DNA of 60,000 nt from Bugula neritina. Lineage: Eukaryota; Bryozoa; Gymnolaemata; Cheilostomatida; Bugulidae. Each line of letters opens with the position of its first letter. The stretch's first letter is position 1. Under the pieces are notes generated by a model, which had not been told where the DNA came from, did no database searches, and was given only the letters and a program-made list of their open reading frames with translations. This document shows, piece by piece, positions 1-13,500 of the stretch. The stretch spans positions 14,098,642 through 14,158,641 of the forward strand of contig OZ037770.1 of the NCBI GenBank assembly GCA_964035545.1, given 5' to 3'. The position numbers and the translations under genes were made by a program.

Positions 1-3000
1 AGCAGAAGTAAAATTTAGAGTAGCCAAATACAAAATTTGCTGCTACCCAATGTGCAGCTTTGCTCTGAAATTTAGCTTTTTCCCTTGCTTTCAGTGAAGA
101 AGTTTTGGAAATTTAGCCATGAAAACAAGCTTATGTTATGTGGCAGCGATGCGAAGCATGTGATCAGATATCTATTCCAGTTCCTCATGTAATTATCGCT
201 TCTCCAGTTGTTGTATTACATTTTTAATTTTAAATAAGAATATTGCATGTCTATTGCAATACAACATTATTATATGCACCAGTGTAATCTATAACAATAC
301 TATATATTCATGCTGAATGATGGGTTATTCTAATTTGCAGACCCAGTGAAACCAGCTTTTGAATTTTTGATTTTCAGAACCAAAGTATTAGATATAATGC
401 CAGTTTGAATTATTTTTTGACAGTTTCTTACAGGTCACTTTGCACCCTATAAAACAATTTGTATTTAATAAATAACGAGAGATGAGTAGTTAATTAGTTG
501 TGCCTAATGCAATGACACTTTTATTGCTTGAAGAAAATTGGTAAATGTAAACAAATAGTAGTTTTCTGGAGAAAGGGCTCCTGGGAAATATCAACATAAA
601 TAGTTTGAAAATTATTACATCTTTTTTCTCAAAGAATCCTGACACACTTCATTCATGCAGTATATCTTAGCCATCATCTACACGCTACGGACTTTTTGAG
701 CATCATACAATGTTGAGCTATAATAAATTTTGTGCCCATGCGGATGTCCTTGGTTTTATATAACTGATGCTAAATGTTGCTGACTTTTATTGCATGCTAT
801 TTTTAGCTGTTGCAACACACAGCTTAATCACTGAGCTGGTTTAAGACTTTGTAGTTTTGAAGCTTTGAAGAGTAAATCAGATTTTGTTCTTAGAAAAGAT
901 TATAAAATGAATAACATCCAGGCATTTTCTAGCCTCCTTGGACAGGGCAGTTTAATATACCGGGAGATAAAGCTAGCTGTTGTGGCTCCAAGGGTTCAGT
1001 TCTCAACTTTACAAGATAATCATTAATTTGTTATGACAAAAGGTGTATCATTTGTGGTCTCTTTAGACTTGAGTCTAATTAACCACACACTGGGGGTATC
1101 GTAGACATTGTCTCGAATTGTATTCGTTTGTAATGGCATAGAACATGGCGTAGACTGCTAGACGTAACATGGAAAACTGTAAACTGATAGCAAAGGCAGC
1201 ATTGAAGAACTTTTACATGGTTTTGCTGCCAGTATTAGTAAATGGATTTTGTCAGTCTTTGAAACATAGTCCCAGCTTTTTCAGTGCATACTGATAATTT
1301 ATTGAAATATACATTTTGTTACATGACTAGCACTATTTCCTATCACTTGAATTCAAATTCAGTGATATTCTACCGTCTGTATTTAAAGAGGAAGCCATAT
1401 TGATGGGAGTTTTATATGCAAAAAGTTACCTAGATGTGATGAATTGCTTTATAATTAGTCAGTTTGACAGCAACCTGTATTTTATTCAATTTGTACTCTC
1501 AGCCATGTCTACTTTGCACTCTGTATTCCTGGAATAACTTATTCCGTACATCTCAAAGCTGCTAATTCAAGTGAAGGGGTCACATAATTTATTGGAGTAT
1601 AAAAGGGTTACACTTTAGTTTAGGTGCTTCCAGAACAATTTACTCACACAATGTGTTTTTTCCTAAAAGTGAGTTCAATTATTACACAAAGTGGCAGATG
1701 TTTACAAAATTGTTCAGTTAGCCTAGTTTAACTAAATTTAACCAAGTATATAGATGCGCTTTTATAGCTTTGATGACAACTTTGATTGTGATATTATTTT
1801 GAAAAGTGAAAAACAACCTTCAACTAAAGAATTTTGCTGGTAAGACCTATGAGCGATGTGAAAGCAAAATTGCTGCTTTGTAAACACGCCAGCATATTTG
1901 TAATGCATGTCTTCACTGTTTGAAATCTAACAGTTAAAAGTGTTGCTGGTAATATATAGAATAATATACTTTCAACTGAAAAACAACAGTTCATTCTAAT
2001 GAAAGTTGTAGCAACCAGTAGAACATTTGAAAATTTGCTTCCTATTTTATGATCCGTACATTCTAGTTGCTTTCAATTTTCCTGTAGAAATAAATTCTAA
2101 ACTAGATTTTAAGATTTCTAATATCTCCCTAGTTTAGTGCATTAATCTAATGCAAGCTGGTGATGATTTAACCATTTAAAAGGGAAGTCCTTTGTATTAA
2201 CAAAAGAAATATGTTTTATGACTTTGAATGACTTCGTGATATTGGATCGTGTTACACAATAATTGGTAGCATCTGTATTGAATAGGTGCAACTACGCTAA
2301 TAATACATCCATTAGCAAAACCTGACCTTTGAAATATTATATCACCACACAAGCTGCTCACTAGCTAACTTGGCTATTGAAAGACACGCGATGAATCATC
2401 GCAATAGACAATACCCGATTTATGATGGTTGCTAAGAGATACAAGACTATATTGAAATGAATTTCTTTTCTATTTGCATGCAGATGACTTTGTTACGTAA
2501 TAATTTTACACCCTGGAACTGTTTAGTATTCCAGAACTGTGAGATCGCAGCCAGAATTTGCATTTCTTGTTGCAAGTTGTGGCCAAAGTGCAACCACTTC
2601 AAAAAAATAAGTAAAACCAACAAATATATTGAGGAAAAATGCTAAAATTGTGGGTAAACTACTAAAAAGGGTTTCTGTTTGTGAAATGAAGTTGTAATGA
2701 TTAGGGGGTTCAGAAATTCAAGTGAAATTTCATAAATTTTCATTAAAATTTCAAGAAATTTAAGGGAAAATTACTGAATAATTCTACTTGAGTATTTCGT
2801 CTCAGTTTAGCACTTAGATTGTCAATGCTAATCTTTCAGCTTTTGCAGTTAATAAGTCAATTAGCTGCCATTGTATTTGACATTTACCAATTCATGCAGT
2901 ATAATGAAGTCTAAGGTATATCAACATAACACCATTGTTCAACTGCTTGATACTGATCAATTATTGGTAAAAAAAAGAGTAAAAAGGCTGTCAGGAAGCA

Positions 3001-3760
3001 GTGACTAATTATAACCTGTTTGCTAGATCAGCTGCCCTTTGTATTCTTCTCACATGCCTCCTAGCTGTAGCTGACTAATCAATATGTTGCTGACAGCAGT
3101 ACTTCTGCCTGGCAGCAGTGGTGTACTGGCAGCACCAGGACATTGAAATAAAATAGTGTTTCAGCTCCTTTAAATGTCTCCAATTTGTTGGTTCAAAAAC
3201 GCATTTATTTTAAAAAAATCGAAGGAAACTTTTTAGTATATAACTTTGGGAGTTGTTTTATCAAGCAACTACTGAGAATATTAAGCCTAGGGCCACACGT
3301 GCGTATTTTCGCATGCGAAAATTGAAACCACAAGTAGCAAAGGCGTCAACTGTAGCGTCAGTGTCACGTGATAAATAACGCTTTCATTTTTGAATTGCAC
3401 TCGCTTTCAATAAAACGCAATTTACTGGAATTTAGCACTAAAATAAAGAAATTGGGCTCGCTGAATAACTACCAGCCAATTAGATGACGAGGACAGAGAC
3501 GATTCGCACTTGCGTTGAAAATGCAGAGCGACAAGTGCGAATGTTTTCTCAACTCGCACAGTGGACACCTTTGCTACTTGTGATTTCAATTTTCGCATCT
3601 GAAAATACGCACAGTGTGGCCCTAGGCTTAGGCAGACAATGTACCATCTACATTTTAATTTTCATTTCTCTGTATTAATTGCTGTAATTATATACTTATA
3701 TTCTTGATTTAAGTTTTGTTTATTATTTAGTTTAGTTTTGATTTTTCATGACCTTTTCAG
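1..3760. other. Non-coding stretch upstream of the first recognised exon
   Basis: This is AT-rich DNA in which I see no convincing coding exon on either strand. The open frames are short (about 60 codons) and lack good splice context. Because the exon at 3761 starts with an acceptor and is already in frame, this stretch is probably an intron, or intron plus 5' flank, of the SAM-domain gene. The only clear structure is the MITE at 3282-3630. Confidence 0.5.
3282..3630. mobile_element. MITE copy 1 (349 bp including flanking TA dinucleotides)
   Basis: The element has long terminal inverted repeats (about 70 bp) starting AGCCTAGGGCCACAC and ending with the reverse complement, flanked by TA on both sides. 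Just inside each end lies a TTTTCGCATGCGAAAA-type palindrome; the right-hand one carries a change (TCGCATCTGAAAA). There is no transposase frame, so it is non-autonomous. A TA target duplication would fit a Tc1/mariner-like superfamily, but TA could also be part of the repeat. A second copy of the same length lies at 16652-17000. Confidence 0.85.
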
Positions 3761-6700
3761 GCATTTCGAACAAACTGGAAAGATGCCGATGGGGGCTGCC
3801 TCAGTGGATGCAGGTGTTGGCAGGTGTCATCTGGAACACACATGTGGCAGGGCCAAGTCATTTCAAGACCCGTCGCAAGCTTTCCACAGTAAGAATCCTT
3901 TATACTGGGTGGACAATTCCCAAATTAGATTTAATATTTATCAACTATATAGCAGTAGTGTGTGGCATAAATATCAGTTAGGGAGGGAGTTTAATTTGTT
4001 TTTTATGCAGCAAAATTAAATGATATTATGTCATGTTTCCTGTTACTGCAAAATATAGGAATTCATGGTACAAGCAATGTTACCACTTGTTACCTACGTA
4101 TCACAGTGTTTATGTTTTGGAAAATTTCATCTTCACATGTCTATTGTTACTCACTAACTGTGCTTCATACACACAGCCTGGCAAACTATGGAATACAACT
4201 CATTGATTATCCTTATTACTTGTTAAATTACATCTAATTACATATAATATGTCAAAGCTATTAACTGTTGCCAATGTGTAATATCTTATTTCATATTTGC
4301 TGAGTTTAATGAAATTGTCTACCTGGTAATAAGCTTGTATTGATTAGGGTTCGTACACAGCAAAGTAACTATGTGTGGGCTACAGCGGTGTCAAGTTTCA
4401 AATTTATTAAGGAGGCTGAATGTTGCAGATTTAATCACGAATTTGCTGGGATATTTAAACCTCAGCTTATTATTTCAAATGTCAGTCGATTATTCACAGG
4501 GTGGAATATTTGACTTAAAATTTTAATAAAAATTGACAAACAGAAAATAGAGACTTGTTGACTATAATTAGAAACTGATGATGTAAGAATCTTAGCATTT
4601 TATTTTTGTAATTAGAATGGGAAGACAACTTTGAAACATAATGTCTGCCACTATTGAAAGCATTCGTCCTCTTTGGTTTATTTGGTTCAGTCGCTTTTCT
4701 ATACAACCATTTGACTAAAAACTACTGAATATTAATTTGATTTCAAACTTTTATAAATGTTTTTTTTTTCTATTTTTAAAGTTCAAATTGCAAAGTTAAT
4801 TCATATAAATATGATTAGTGAAGGCAGAATTTCTTTTAAATTCCAAAAACAATTGTTACCATGAAAATACAAATACAGCAGTCATTATATCAGAAATAAG
4901 TGTGACAAAAACAGAAAATAATGTTATACTCGCTTGTAGTATCAGTTTTATCTCCTAATAAAAACTGCATTAAAACTTTTGCAACAGTAACTGTTAGTTA
5001 TTTTCAACCAAATTTAACAGTACAATATAAATTGACATCGAAGTATCACTCTAAGAGTCGTCTTGCCATGTCAGCTAACTGTCTATTGTATAGAATAATA
5101 CCGGCTGATAGAAAGCTTTAGAAAATTAGTTTTATAGACCAAGTTTGGATTGATTATAGTATTAGTTTCTGTGTAGGTTCTAAACGCCTCTTCAGAGACC
5201 AAATGGCCCAGTTTTGATGACTGGAGGTTTACCTAGATTATTCTAAATGGCTGCAAAACTGTTTTTAAGAAATATTTCTTTGCTTGAATGTGCTGCATGG
5301 GTTTTCTCTGAGAAGTAAATGCAAACCTGTTGCAACTTTCAGATTGCCAAGTGCCTGGCTATGATACATACAGAGCTCCTCAAATGGTGGTGGCCAGGGA
5401 GTGTAAAGAGGCAGCGTGTAAAGAAGCTGCCGTGTTTGAGCAGAAACGGCTAGAGACACTGATGCAGGTGAAGACAGGTAAACTGAGTGTAGAAGACGCC
5501 ATGAGCCGAATCAGAAGTTACGAAAAACAAAAAGAAGCCATCTGTTTGAAGAAATCTAAGGTGAGCCGGTTTGAATTTTGAATCAAACTCCAAAAATCTT
5601 GTATTTTACAGCTAATTGAAATTTAAGCTTACAGTAAATAAAAACTTCTTTCTTTAATTTTTTTGTTCAATTGACTTTTTATTAAAAGTATGCAATATTA
5701 TTGTAGTTATTTTCAACTTTCATTGTACTTAGTGTAAATTAAATTGGTTGAACTGTAAGTTTGTATGATGTAAGCTATGCTATTTTTTATTTTATGTATC
5801 GAAATGATTTCCTTTTTTTTTGTAGAAAAAGTCTGCCACGAGTAAGATTGGTGAATTTTTCAAATTTCCTTCATTTCGTAAAAAGCCGAAAGCAGAGAAA
5901 GTTTCGACATCTGGTAAATCGTCTCGTTCTGCGTCCTGCAGTGGAATGGTGTACGACCAAGGAGCTTTAGGTAACCATGGCAACATGTTTACCCTCTGCA
6001 TAGTTGCTGCTTATAGCTGTTGTATTATTTACAAGTGACTTACAATAGAGTAGGTCCATCTAGTTATGGAGATTAAAACAGAAGATTTCTCGAACATGAC
6101 AGTAGTTTGATTTCATTGTTAAATTTTTTAGTAGTTTCTATATGTTTTTATTAATTATTTTAAAGTTTTTTAATTTCTCTGACTATAAAAAAGATTCGTT
6201 GAGTTATAAAATATGTAAAATAATATTTTATTTCATGGTGATGAGTTCCAAAATCTCAAGTAAAATTCATTTGTGGACCTCTCATATTTATTTTGGGGGC
6301 TATCCTATTAATTTAAAGTAACTCTCACAGTAGAAATGTTTGCTTTATTTCAGGCTCTAGTTTTTCGACAACCCACTTAGCCACTGAGTTCAAGGACAAA
6401 TGTACCTGTAGAATCCAGCCTTCTCTGCCACAATCTCGGTCTATGACTCTCACGCCTATGAACTGTGGGTGTGAAGAATGTCAGAGAATACGGGGAGGAG
6501 CATTCAGTATCCCCCCTCCTCCAAGTCCTATGTTAGGACATCGGTCTTCTGGCGGAGGTGTTAGGGGGAGTGCTAGGTACCCCTCTAACTCTAACAGACG
6601 AGTTCCTGTTGGGTTAGTAGGCTATGCTTTATCTCTTTTGGGAAACCTCTCTACTCAAAAAATGCAATCTTTCTTTTAAACTTAGATGGCTTGGAAATAA

Positions 6701-9609
6701 TTAACAAGAAATCAATAATTATTACAAATATACAATTGAAGGCTACAAAACTATAATATTTTATAATAAATGCAATACAGTATAAAATATAATATAATAT
6801 AATAAATTTCTTGAATTCACAACTGCTGGTATGTTTAAAGCCAGGAAGAAATGTCATTACCTATAATGCTTTCAGTTTAATCTTATTTTATTGAAATTGT
6901 TTTGTAAAAAGTATTCATAATACATATAATATCCAAACTTGTAGAGCCGACATTGTAAGAGGCCCAGCTACGTGCAGACAATGCAATACGCCCCTTAATC
7001 AGCCCCAGAAAGTCCTTCCAAAGTTTTACTCTCCTCAAGTGACGAGAAAAACTTACCAACCATTGACCTCCCCGACACCTCATCACTATATCAAACCTTG
7101 TAAGTGGCTGAATAATTTGATCTCTAAATCACTTCATATAACTGATCAGTAGCATTCATTTAATCTCTTTTGTATAGAGTCTATTACAAGGCTTTAATCT
7201 TTCTGAAATGCAGTACAAAACTGCTGGATGTATATTTAATTACTTAGGGAGCAGCCGTGGTCTAGAGAATATAGCGCTGGCTTAGTAAGCACGAAGTTAT
7301 GGGTTCGATCCCCAGTAAAGGCCATTGGTAATGTTAGGAAGGGCATCCAGTCATAATTGCTCCTGTGCCACATATTAATAAGTCATTAGTCTGATTTAAC
7401 AAAAAACCTTTTCTATCAGGGTTTCTCAGAGAGATAGTGACTATAAACTTGCGTCAGTTTTTAAATTCAAATAGTTGTGCAACTATGGAATATGAGTAAG
7501 CTCTCATCCTGACTTCAAATTTGCTGCTGATGCACCTCTTTCACTTCCTGTTGAATCTATTTTTAGTTTCAGAGAAGTTTGATGCCTGGTACCAGCACAA
7601 TCTGCCGTCTGATGACGAAACGAGACACTTGATCGACCAATCAGATGACAGCAGCATGAACCTCAGTTTCGATGTCTTCGGTCCGATACCCAAGAACAGT
7701 CATCATTCCATAGCCTCACCCCCACCTCCGCTTCAGCCGACAGTTATACAGAGCGCCCCAAAACCTAGCACCACTCTGGTTAGCGCACAGAATACCTCAA
7801 ATGCTACGAGTGACCTTGGCAACAGTTACCATAGTGACAGCCTCTCTTCCGATGATACCAAAAAGGCAGCCAAGTCACATCAGTTACTAAAACACGTAAG
7901 TTTTTAAAAACTAATTGAGATTTGAAACTGACTGCATTTGAGTTTAAATTATTGGTACCTTTCAAAGATTGTTGCTCGTTGCTGAAACAAGAATGTAGAT
8001 ACTAATGCTGTGATTTTAACTATATCAGTTCGGCCTTCAAATAATTTGAAGCTTTTACGTTATTTCATGATTTTTACAAATTCGTTTTTTTCTTATGTTC
8101 TATTTATTCTAATAGTAATTCCATCATCAACAATATGCACACATATATTTATATAGCCCGTTGACTATTGTCCATGAAATTCTGTAGCAAGGTGAGCCTA
8201 GCGCCTCCCCCACAACTGTGAGAGGTAGACGAGATTCTGGCTGTTACCTTAGCAACGAGAACATAAACAACAACTCCTCAAACTCATCTACCTGCGAGAA
8301 GAAGCCTGAGAGCTCTGATAACCCAACAGCTAGTGTCAAGGCCAAAGTTACCTCCCCTGAGCAAACCATTGGTGGGGCAACTCCGTCTACAGCTACAGGG
8401 TTTTTACCTGTCAATTCAGAGCAAGCAAGAGTTCTGGAAGTAGTGAAGAGGCAGATGTTCACCGAGAAGATTGATCTAACTGTTCAGCCCTACACCAACC
8501 AGGTAGAGGCATAGCAAACTGATTTAGTCTTTGAAATCTTTGTCTATAGTGTTCAGTTTACCCAGTAGTCCATGTGGTGTAGTGGTTAGACCGCCTACTT
8601 GCAAGTCAGAAGTCCCGGGTTCGAACCCATGTGGGGACAGAAGTTTTATAGTTGCTTTTCCTACTAGTCGTTGGTTCCTTGTTTAACAAGGGAAACTTGA
8701 ATAGATCTGGTTTTTCTTTCAGTGTTGGTGAATAATATTGAATGTTACTTTTCAAGTTTTGAAATTTAGCCTTAGGGTTTTATACAGTGTATTGTTGTTA
8801 CAGGAGGGGCAATGGTGCGTTCCCATAAGTCTGGTATCTCGATATGCTCAGCTGTGTGGTACAGATCTCACCACTGCCGCTCTGGCAATGGATGCCTTCA
8901 GATGTTCTGAGCTCCAGCGCCAATGCAAGAAATGGGTGAGTACATTATTTCTGCAATTATTCGGGTTATCTTAATTTTTTCCACAAATTTATGTAACTTA
9001 GGCTATTTAGCCTTCTATAACAATTATCTGTGTAAGAACTTTAGTTTAGTTTTGTACTTGTAGTTAGTGTAGAAGGGGCAGTTGATGAAAAAATTTTCCT
9101 GCATAGCTTCTTGTACTGCAAATTTTAAGTCCAACTGATTTTATAGATTCGCCATCTTTTACTGTTTTTGTAGAATGATAATAATAGTATATTTACTAAC
9201 TTTTAGATCATAAGTTAATATTCTAGAATTATAATAACGTGTATAGAATATAAATTATGAATAAAGAAGACACTTCAAATACATTAACTTGGTATTCTCA
9301 TTGATTCGTAGAATTTGAAATCGAATCTCTTACACACAAGACTTATTGTAGGTGGCGCTCTCCGCCGACACCAAGAAGAACCCTGAGCAGAAGACCGTTG
9401 CTAATGTCCAGGACTTTCTTGTCCTCAGTGGGTTGCCCATGTACACCGAGCTTTTCCTAGCTAATGGTTTCGACACTCTGCCCAAACTAGCCTCAATCAA
9501 CGAAGAGAAGTTAAGGAAATGTGGTATAACAGACTCGCTACATTTGGAGATCATTTTGTCGGCCGTAGACTCCACGTGGAATACAGAAGATAAAGTGGAC
9601 CATGTATAA
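3761..9609 (+). CDS. SAM-domain adaptor-like protein, 5' partial
   Basis: Exons in consistent phase are 3761-3888, 5343-5560, 5826-5970, 6354-6557, 7573-7895, 8188-8502, 8804-8935 and 9352-9609 (stop TAA), about 573 residues. The final exon encodes a sterile alpha motif domain (NVQDFLVLSGLPMYTELF onward, with LRKCGI near its end), a protein-protein interaction module. Before it comes a compact helical segment (GQWCVPISLVSRYAQLCG onward) that I cannot name. The middle is Ser/Thr/Pro-rich and low in complexity. An early basic helical stretch (TGKLSVEDAMSRIRSYEKQ) weakly recalls the region after the ankyrin repeats in BCAP/BANK-type adaptors; I do not rely on this. The fourth-exon donor (GGAG|GTGTTA) was chosen to keep phase and is the least certain junction. 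Upstream exons are missing. The role is probably signalling scaffold; the exact family is unknown. A candidate AATAAA lies at 9756. Confidence 0.75.
7247..7467 (+). mobile_element. tRNA-derived SINE, nearly full-length copy
   Basis: The head resembles tRNA-Thr: an A-box-like TGGTCTAGAG, an anticodon-arm-like GGCTTAGTAAGC and a perfect B box GGGTTCGATCCCC at 7301-7313. It is followed by a conserved core (AGGAAGGGCATCCAGTCATA) and a tail ending near 7467. The same core recurs at 21091 and 14175 (minus strand), and the tail alone at 25910. It lies in the intron before the exon at 7573 of the SAM-domain gene. Confidence 0.85.
8569..8640 (+). mobile_element. tRNA-like SINE head (second SINE family)
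   Basis: The segment has a tRNA layout: TGGTGTAGTGGTTAG (A box), an anticodon-arm-like CTTGCAAGT and GGGTTCGAACCC (B box). The outer ends pair only over about four bases (GTCC with GGAC), so it is a tRNA-derived repeat and not a working tRNA gene. Related heads occur inverted at 37322-37400 and 37555-37630. It lies in an intron of the SAM-domain gene. Confidence 0.7.
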
Positions 9610-10576
9610 AATATATTTATTGATAGAACAAGCAATGAACTTTATGCATTTTATTCTGAGTTTCACTCAACAGAATTAATATGTTTTGAAACACTCAAAT
9701 TTTTACCTGCTATATTGATAATCTTCAATGTATAGCTTTGCATTGTATTTGTGATAATAAAAGCATATAGAAATATTTTTTAGATATTATATGGTAAAAT
9801 TATTAGCTATCTTATGTTGTAGTACTATTTAATATTATTAACTTAATTTAATTTATATATTTTTATTATGCTAAATAAATGTCAAACATCTGTTGAATTG
9901 TTTCTTATGTCAAAATTTGGTTAAAGGACTTTGTTTACATAAAAAAGTGTTTGAGACTATTTTAGAGGAAAAGCTATGAAAACCCATACAGGCATGGTTA
10001 ACAGCAGACCAACTGCAGGAGTCTATTTTTGGTGCAACTAGCAGTGTCCATAAGCTTTAGTTTAACAGCTTAAAATCGCAGCTGTGCCGAAACCAGTCCT
10101 AGGATTTACTAGTAGATGGTTTACATCATTATATACAATTCTTTGCATCATTAAGATGATGAAATGCAATTTGCAAATGGCTTGTATATAATCTAATATT
10201 TTGAAGTGGTTTCCCCATTATTATTTTTGTGTGACAATACAAACATGCAACACAGTTTTCTATAGAAAGTCTTAAAACAATTGAAACCTTGTATTTTTGA
10301 TACACATATTATTGTCAGAAAATGAAGACCACCTAGTAACCAGAAAGCTAGCTAACATACTTTTTACAAAAGTTATGTGGGACCACAGTAGAAGGCACCA
10401 TATGCTCTGTTAACCATTTAGTTAACTGACTTATGTTATATAACTTTAGATAAACTATATATTTTATCAATTTAAAGTGGACTTTATTTCCCACATGTTG
10501 GTTCTCATTCTCTTGAAAGACAGGTTTTCATAGTCTGCAGGGTTTTCATTTATCCCGCTGCTTCTCACCTGAAACA
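9610..10576. other. Intergenic region between the SAM-domain gene and the metalloprotease gene
   Basis: This AT-rich spacer holds a candidate polyadenylation signal AATAAA at 9756 for the upstream gene and presumably the promoter of the metalloprotease gene. I could not recognise a TATA box with confidence. No coding exon or repeat is apparent. Confidence 0.5.
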
Positions 10577-13500
10577 ATGATGTCGTTTCTGCTGCTCTAC
10601 TTGCTGTCACAGGTAACTTACTATTCTTATAAAACGATAAATTCCTCAAATGCACGTATTTCAAGAAATATCTGCATTCTTTAATGAAGCGCGTTGGTTA
10701 TTATGCCATGCTATGATTGATTTATGTTTATATGTATATATATTATGTTATTCTTTGTTGTGATTTCTAATTGTAGACCATCTTTGTACAAAGTCAATTG
10801 CTGTGTAAGTGAAATAACCTAATTTATTACGCTGCCATAAAAATTATATAATCTTAAAGTTAAATAGTAAAAAAGCACAGCACTTGCTATAGCATATGAG
10901 GATGCAATGTATTAAGATTTCTCACCGAGTGCATTCACTGGTTTTGGCAATTATAGCTGATTGAAAAGGTTAATTTGACAAAAGATTTTGTGATAAGATT
11001 TGACTCTAAGCTGGCTGAATGTTTTGGGTTTAATCCATGAAGATTGGTTTATGTGAATTTTAAAAATAAAGACATCATGGCTTGTTATATCCAATAGCTT
11101 TGTTACCTATAGATTAAAGCTAGCTTTCACTAATGTAGTATAACACACTTATACGCTTTTTGATTCATGGTAGAAATGAGGCTTTTAGCTATGCTTATAT
11201 CGAGTAGCATTTCCTATAAGTTTTGTAATATCATTAATATTATTATGACTCATAATTTATGACTCATAGTTTATGACTCTTGAGCTTGTACATCATAAAG
11301 CTCATTGACGGCTTTATTCTTAGATTCCGATGCAGAAGTTACTGAAATACTGGGATACAAGAGGTCAATTGAAGGTGAAAGAGAGTTTCACATAAAGTTT
11401 GGGAATGAAAGTGTAGACTTAGATCTGGTCAGTTCTGACGGGCTGTTACCAAAGACACTCAAAGTCAGCGTATTAGACGTGGACGATGAAGGAAATTTAG
11501 TTATTGATGACTGGGTGCACACAGTAAGCTAATATAGTACACTTGTAACTTATTTTATGATTAATTTTAACTCTGTGATTCTCTAATATTGCAACAGATG
11601 CAATATACTATAGACTGATTTAACGGAATAATTTCCTAAAAAAGAAATTAAGGGAACCAAAATTCAAATAAAAACTTCAGCAACAGAAGTTGCAAAATTA
11701 TTCTAATAGAAGAAATTAGTACCTAAAATGGAATTTAATTCATTTTGAGTTAAAATTATTTATACTTTTTCAAGTTCAAAACTAAGTTTAAGTTAAACTT
11801 TTATTTGTTTATACTGGCTCAACTATTTTAGTGCCAAAAATTGGGTAGCTTTGTTAGGGTGATGCAAATCTAGTAAAAGGAAAAACCTTGCATCTTGACT
11901 ACAAATGCTATTCTCAATTATATCTTTTAGCATTATGAAAATATAAATTAATATTCACTGTTCTACCAGTTGACTTTTACATGTATCAAACTAAAATAAT
12001 TCTTTGAAGAATGCTTTATAGTTACGCTGTGGGAAGCATTTAGAATATCTGTATAGCAAACTGTAAATGATTCTTTCATAATTTCTAACCTGCCCTATTG
12101 CTTTAGACTAGAGGTTTGCTGAACATGTGACATTAACTTGATGCCCTGTTTTTTGTAGACTAATGAAGGGAAAGAAATCTATGTGGACTTTAAACACTCC
12201 GCTTCTCTATTGATTGAGGAAAATAATGGAAGACCCGAGCTGGTATGTCAGAGCAGTTAAAAATAGACCTATTGCCTATTACCTTATTGAAATTATTATG
12301 TTTTGCTGAAATTAAGTCCCCTTTTTGGTTGTTTTTGGTGGCTTTTTGGGTCACTTCAACCTGTTTGCTGCTTTGTTTACATTTCTGGACCGCAGCCACG
12401 AGAGCTGCTCATCTGGTTCAATATAATAGTAAGTCCTTAAACAATTTTGTATATAAATTGTCATACTTTAAATACCATGCAAAAAATTAAATTAGAAATG
12501 TGTTCTAAACAATGTAGAGAGAGAGTTTTTATTCCCTCTACATATAGAATCTGCTAACCTATCTAGCGTTAAACAAAGCTAAAATCATTAAATACCAGAA
12601 TTCAAAGCTTCTAATATTGATGAGGATCTAGAAAAGTGGCTACTCATTTGTTCAGAATATGGCTATTTCAACAATTAGCTCTGTTTCGAGCTGCTGCCAT
12701 TCTTGTTATTAAAGAAAATATTGATGCTAGTAATATTTTACTGTCAAACAGAAAGGAAAGTTGAATGAAAAGCTTTACATTCAGCCCAACAAAGAAGACA
12801 ACTCCCGCAAGGGTCGTCATTCAATTTACCAGCTGAAACCTAAGGAAACCTTAGAAACTAGGAGTAATGATGATGTGGGTGTGTAATACCTACCTATATA
12901 TTATATTATTATATAATTGTGTTTATCAAATAGCTATTTAGAAACTTGCAATGTCACAAATTTGTGCGGTAAAAATAGATATATCAATCTCCAAATGCAT
13001 TTTAAAAATAATGAAAATATTATAAATAGCATATATATACATTATTATATTGAAAGTTGATGTTAGCTATAAGTTTGTATAGTGTTATATACATATATCT
13101 CATTGCTGCGTAAATGATTTTTAGAAAGTGTACCGAGCGACAACCAAAGCGACATCCGAAGTGGAAGCAGCCATGATAAAAGACAACAATTGTCTCAGAT
13201 ATATGTTCCCCTTCACATTGTAGTAAGAATTATAATCTGCCCGAATCTTATAGCCTGACGTATTAACAGTCTAAATTGTTATTCTTTGCTATATATTTAG
13301 TCATAACTATACATTATTCTTATCATGTAATGGAAAAATAACAGCGTTTAATAAATCATATATTATTTGCCTATATATTATCAATCATTGGTATAGTAAT
13401 TTTAATGTTTTACAGTAATGAAGTCAACTTAAAGAAATACTTTTATAAATGCTTTAGTCAAATCAGATCACTTGCTTTCACATTCTAAAAGATCAAAGTC

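Noticed and set aside
7608-7620. CTGATGACGAAAC, resembling the two hammerhead core strands
   Set aside because: There is only one base between the core strands, so no stem II can form. It lies in a well-supported coding exon of the SAM-domain gene.
8569-8640. A functional tRNA gene
   Set aside because: The A and B boxes are good but the acceptor stem pairs over only about four bases, and related heads occur in SINEs at 37322 and 37555.
13125-13222. A reading of the protease exon that starts AAA GTG TAC
   Set aside because: That frame hits a TAG at the donor and breaks the frame of the next exon. The frame entered with two leftover bases gives VPLHIV joined to VDFDLYS, which fits the start of the catalytic domain.
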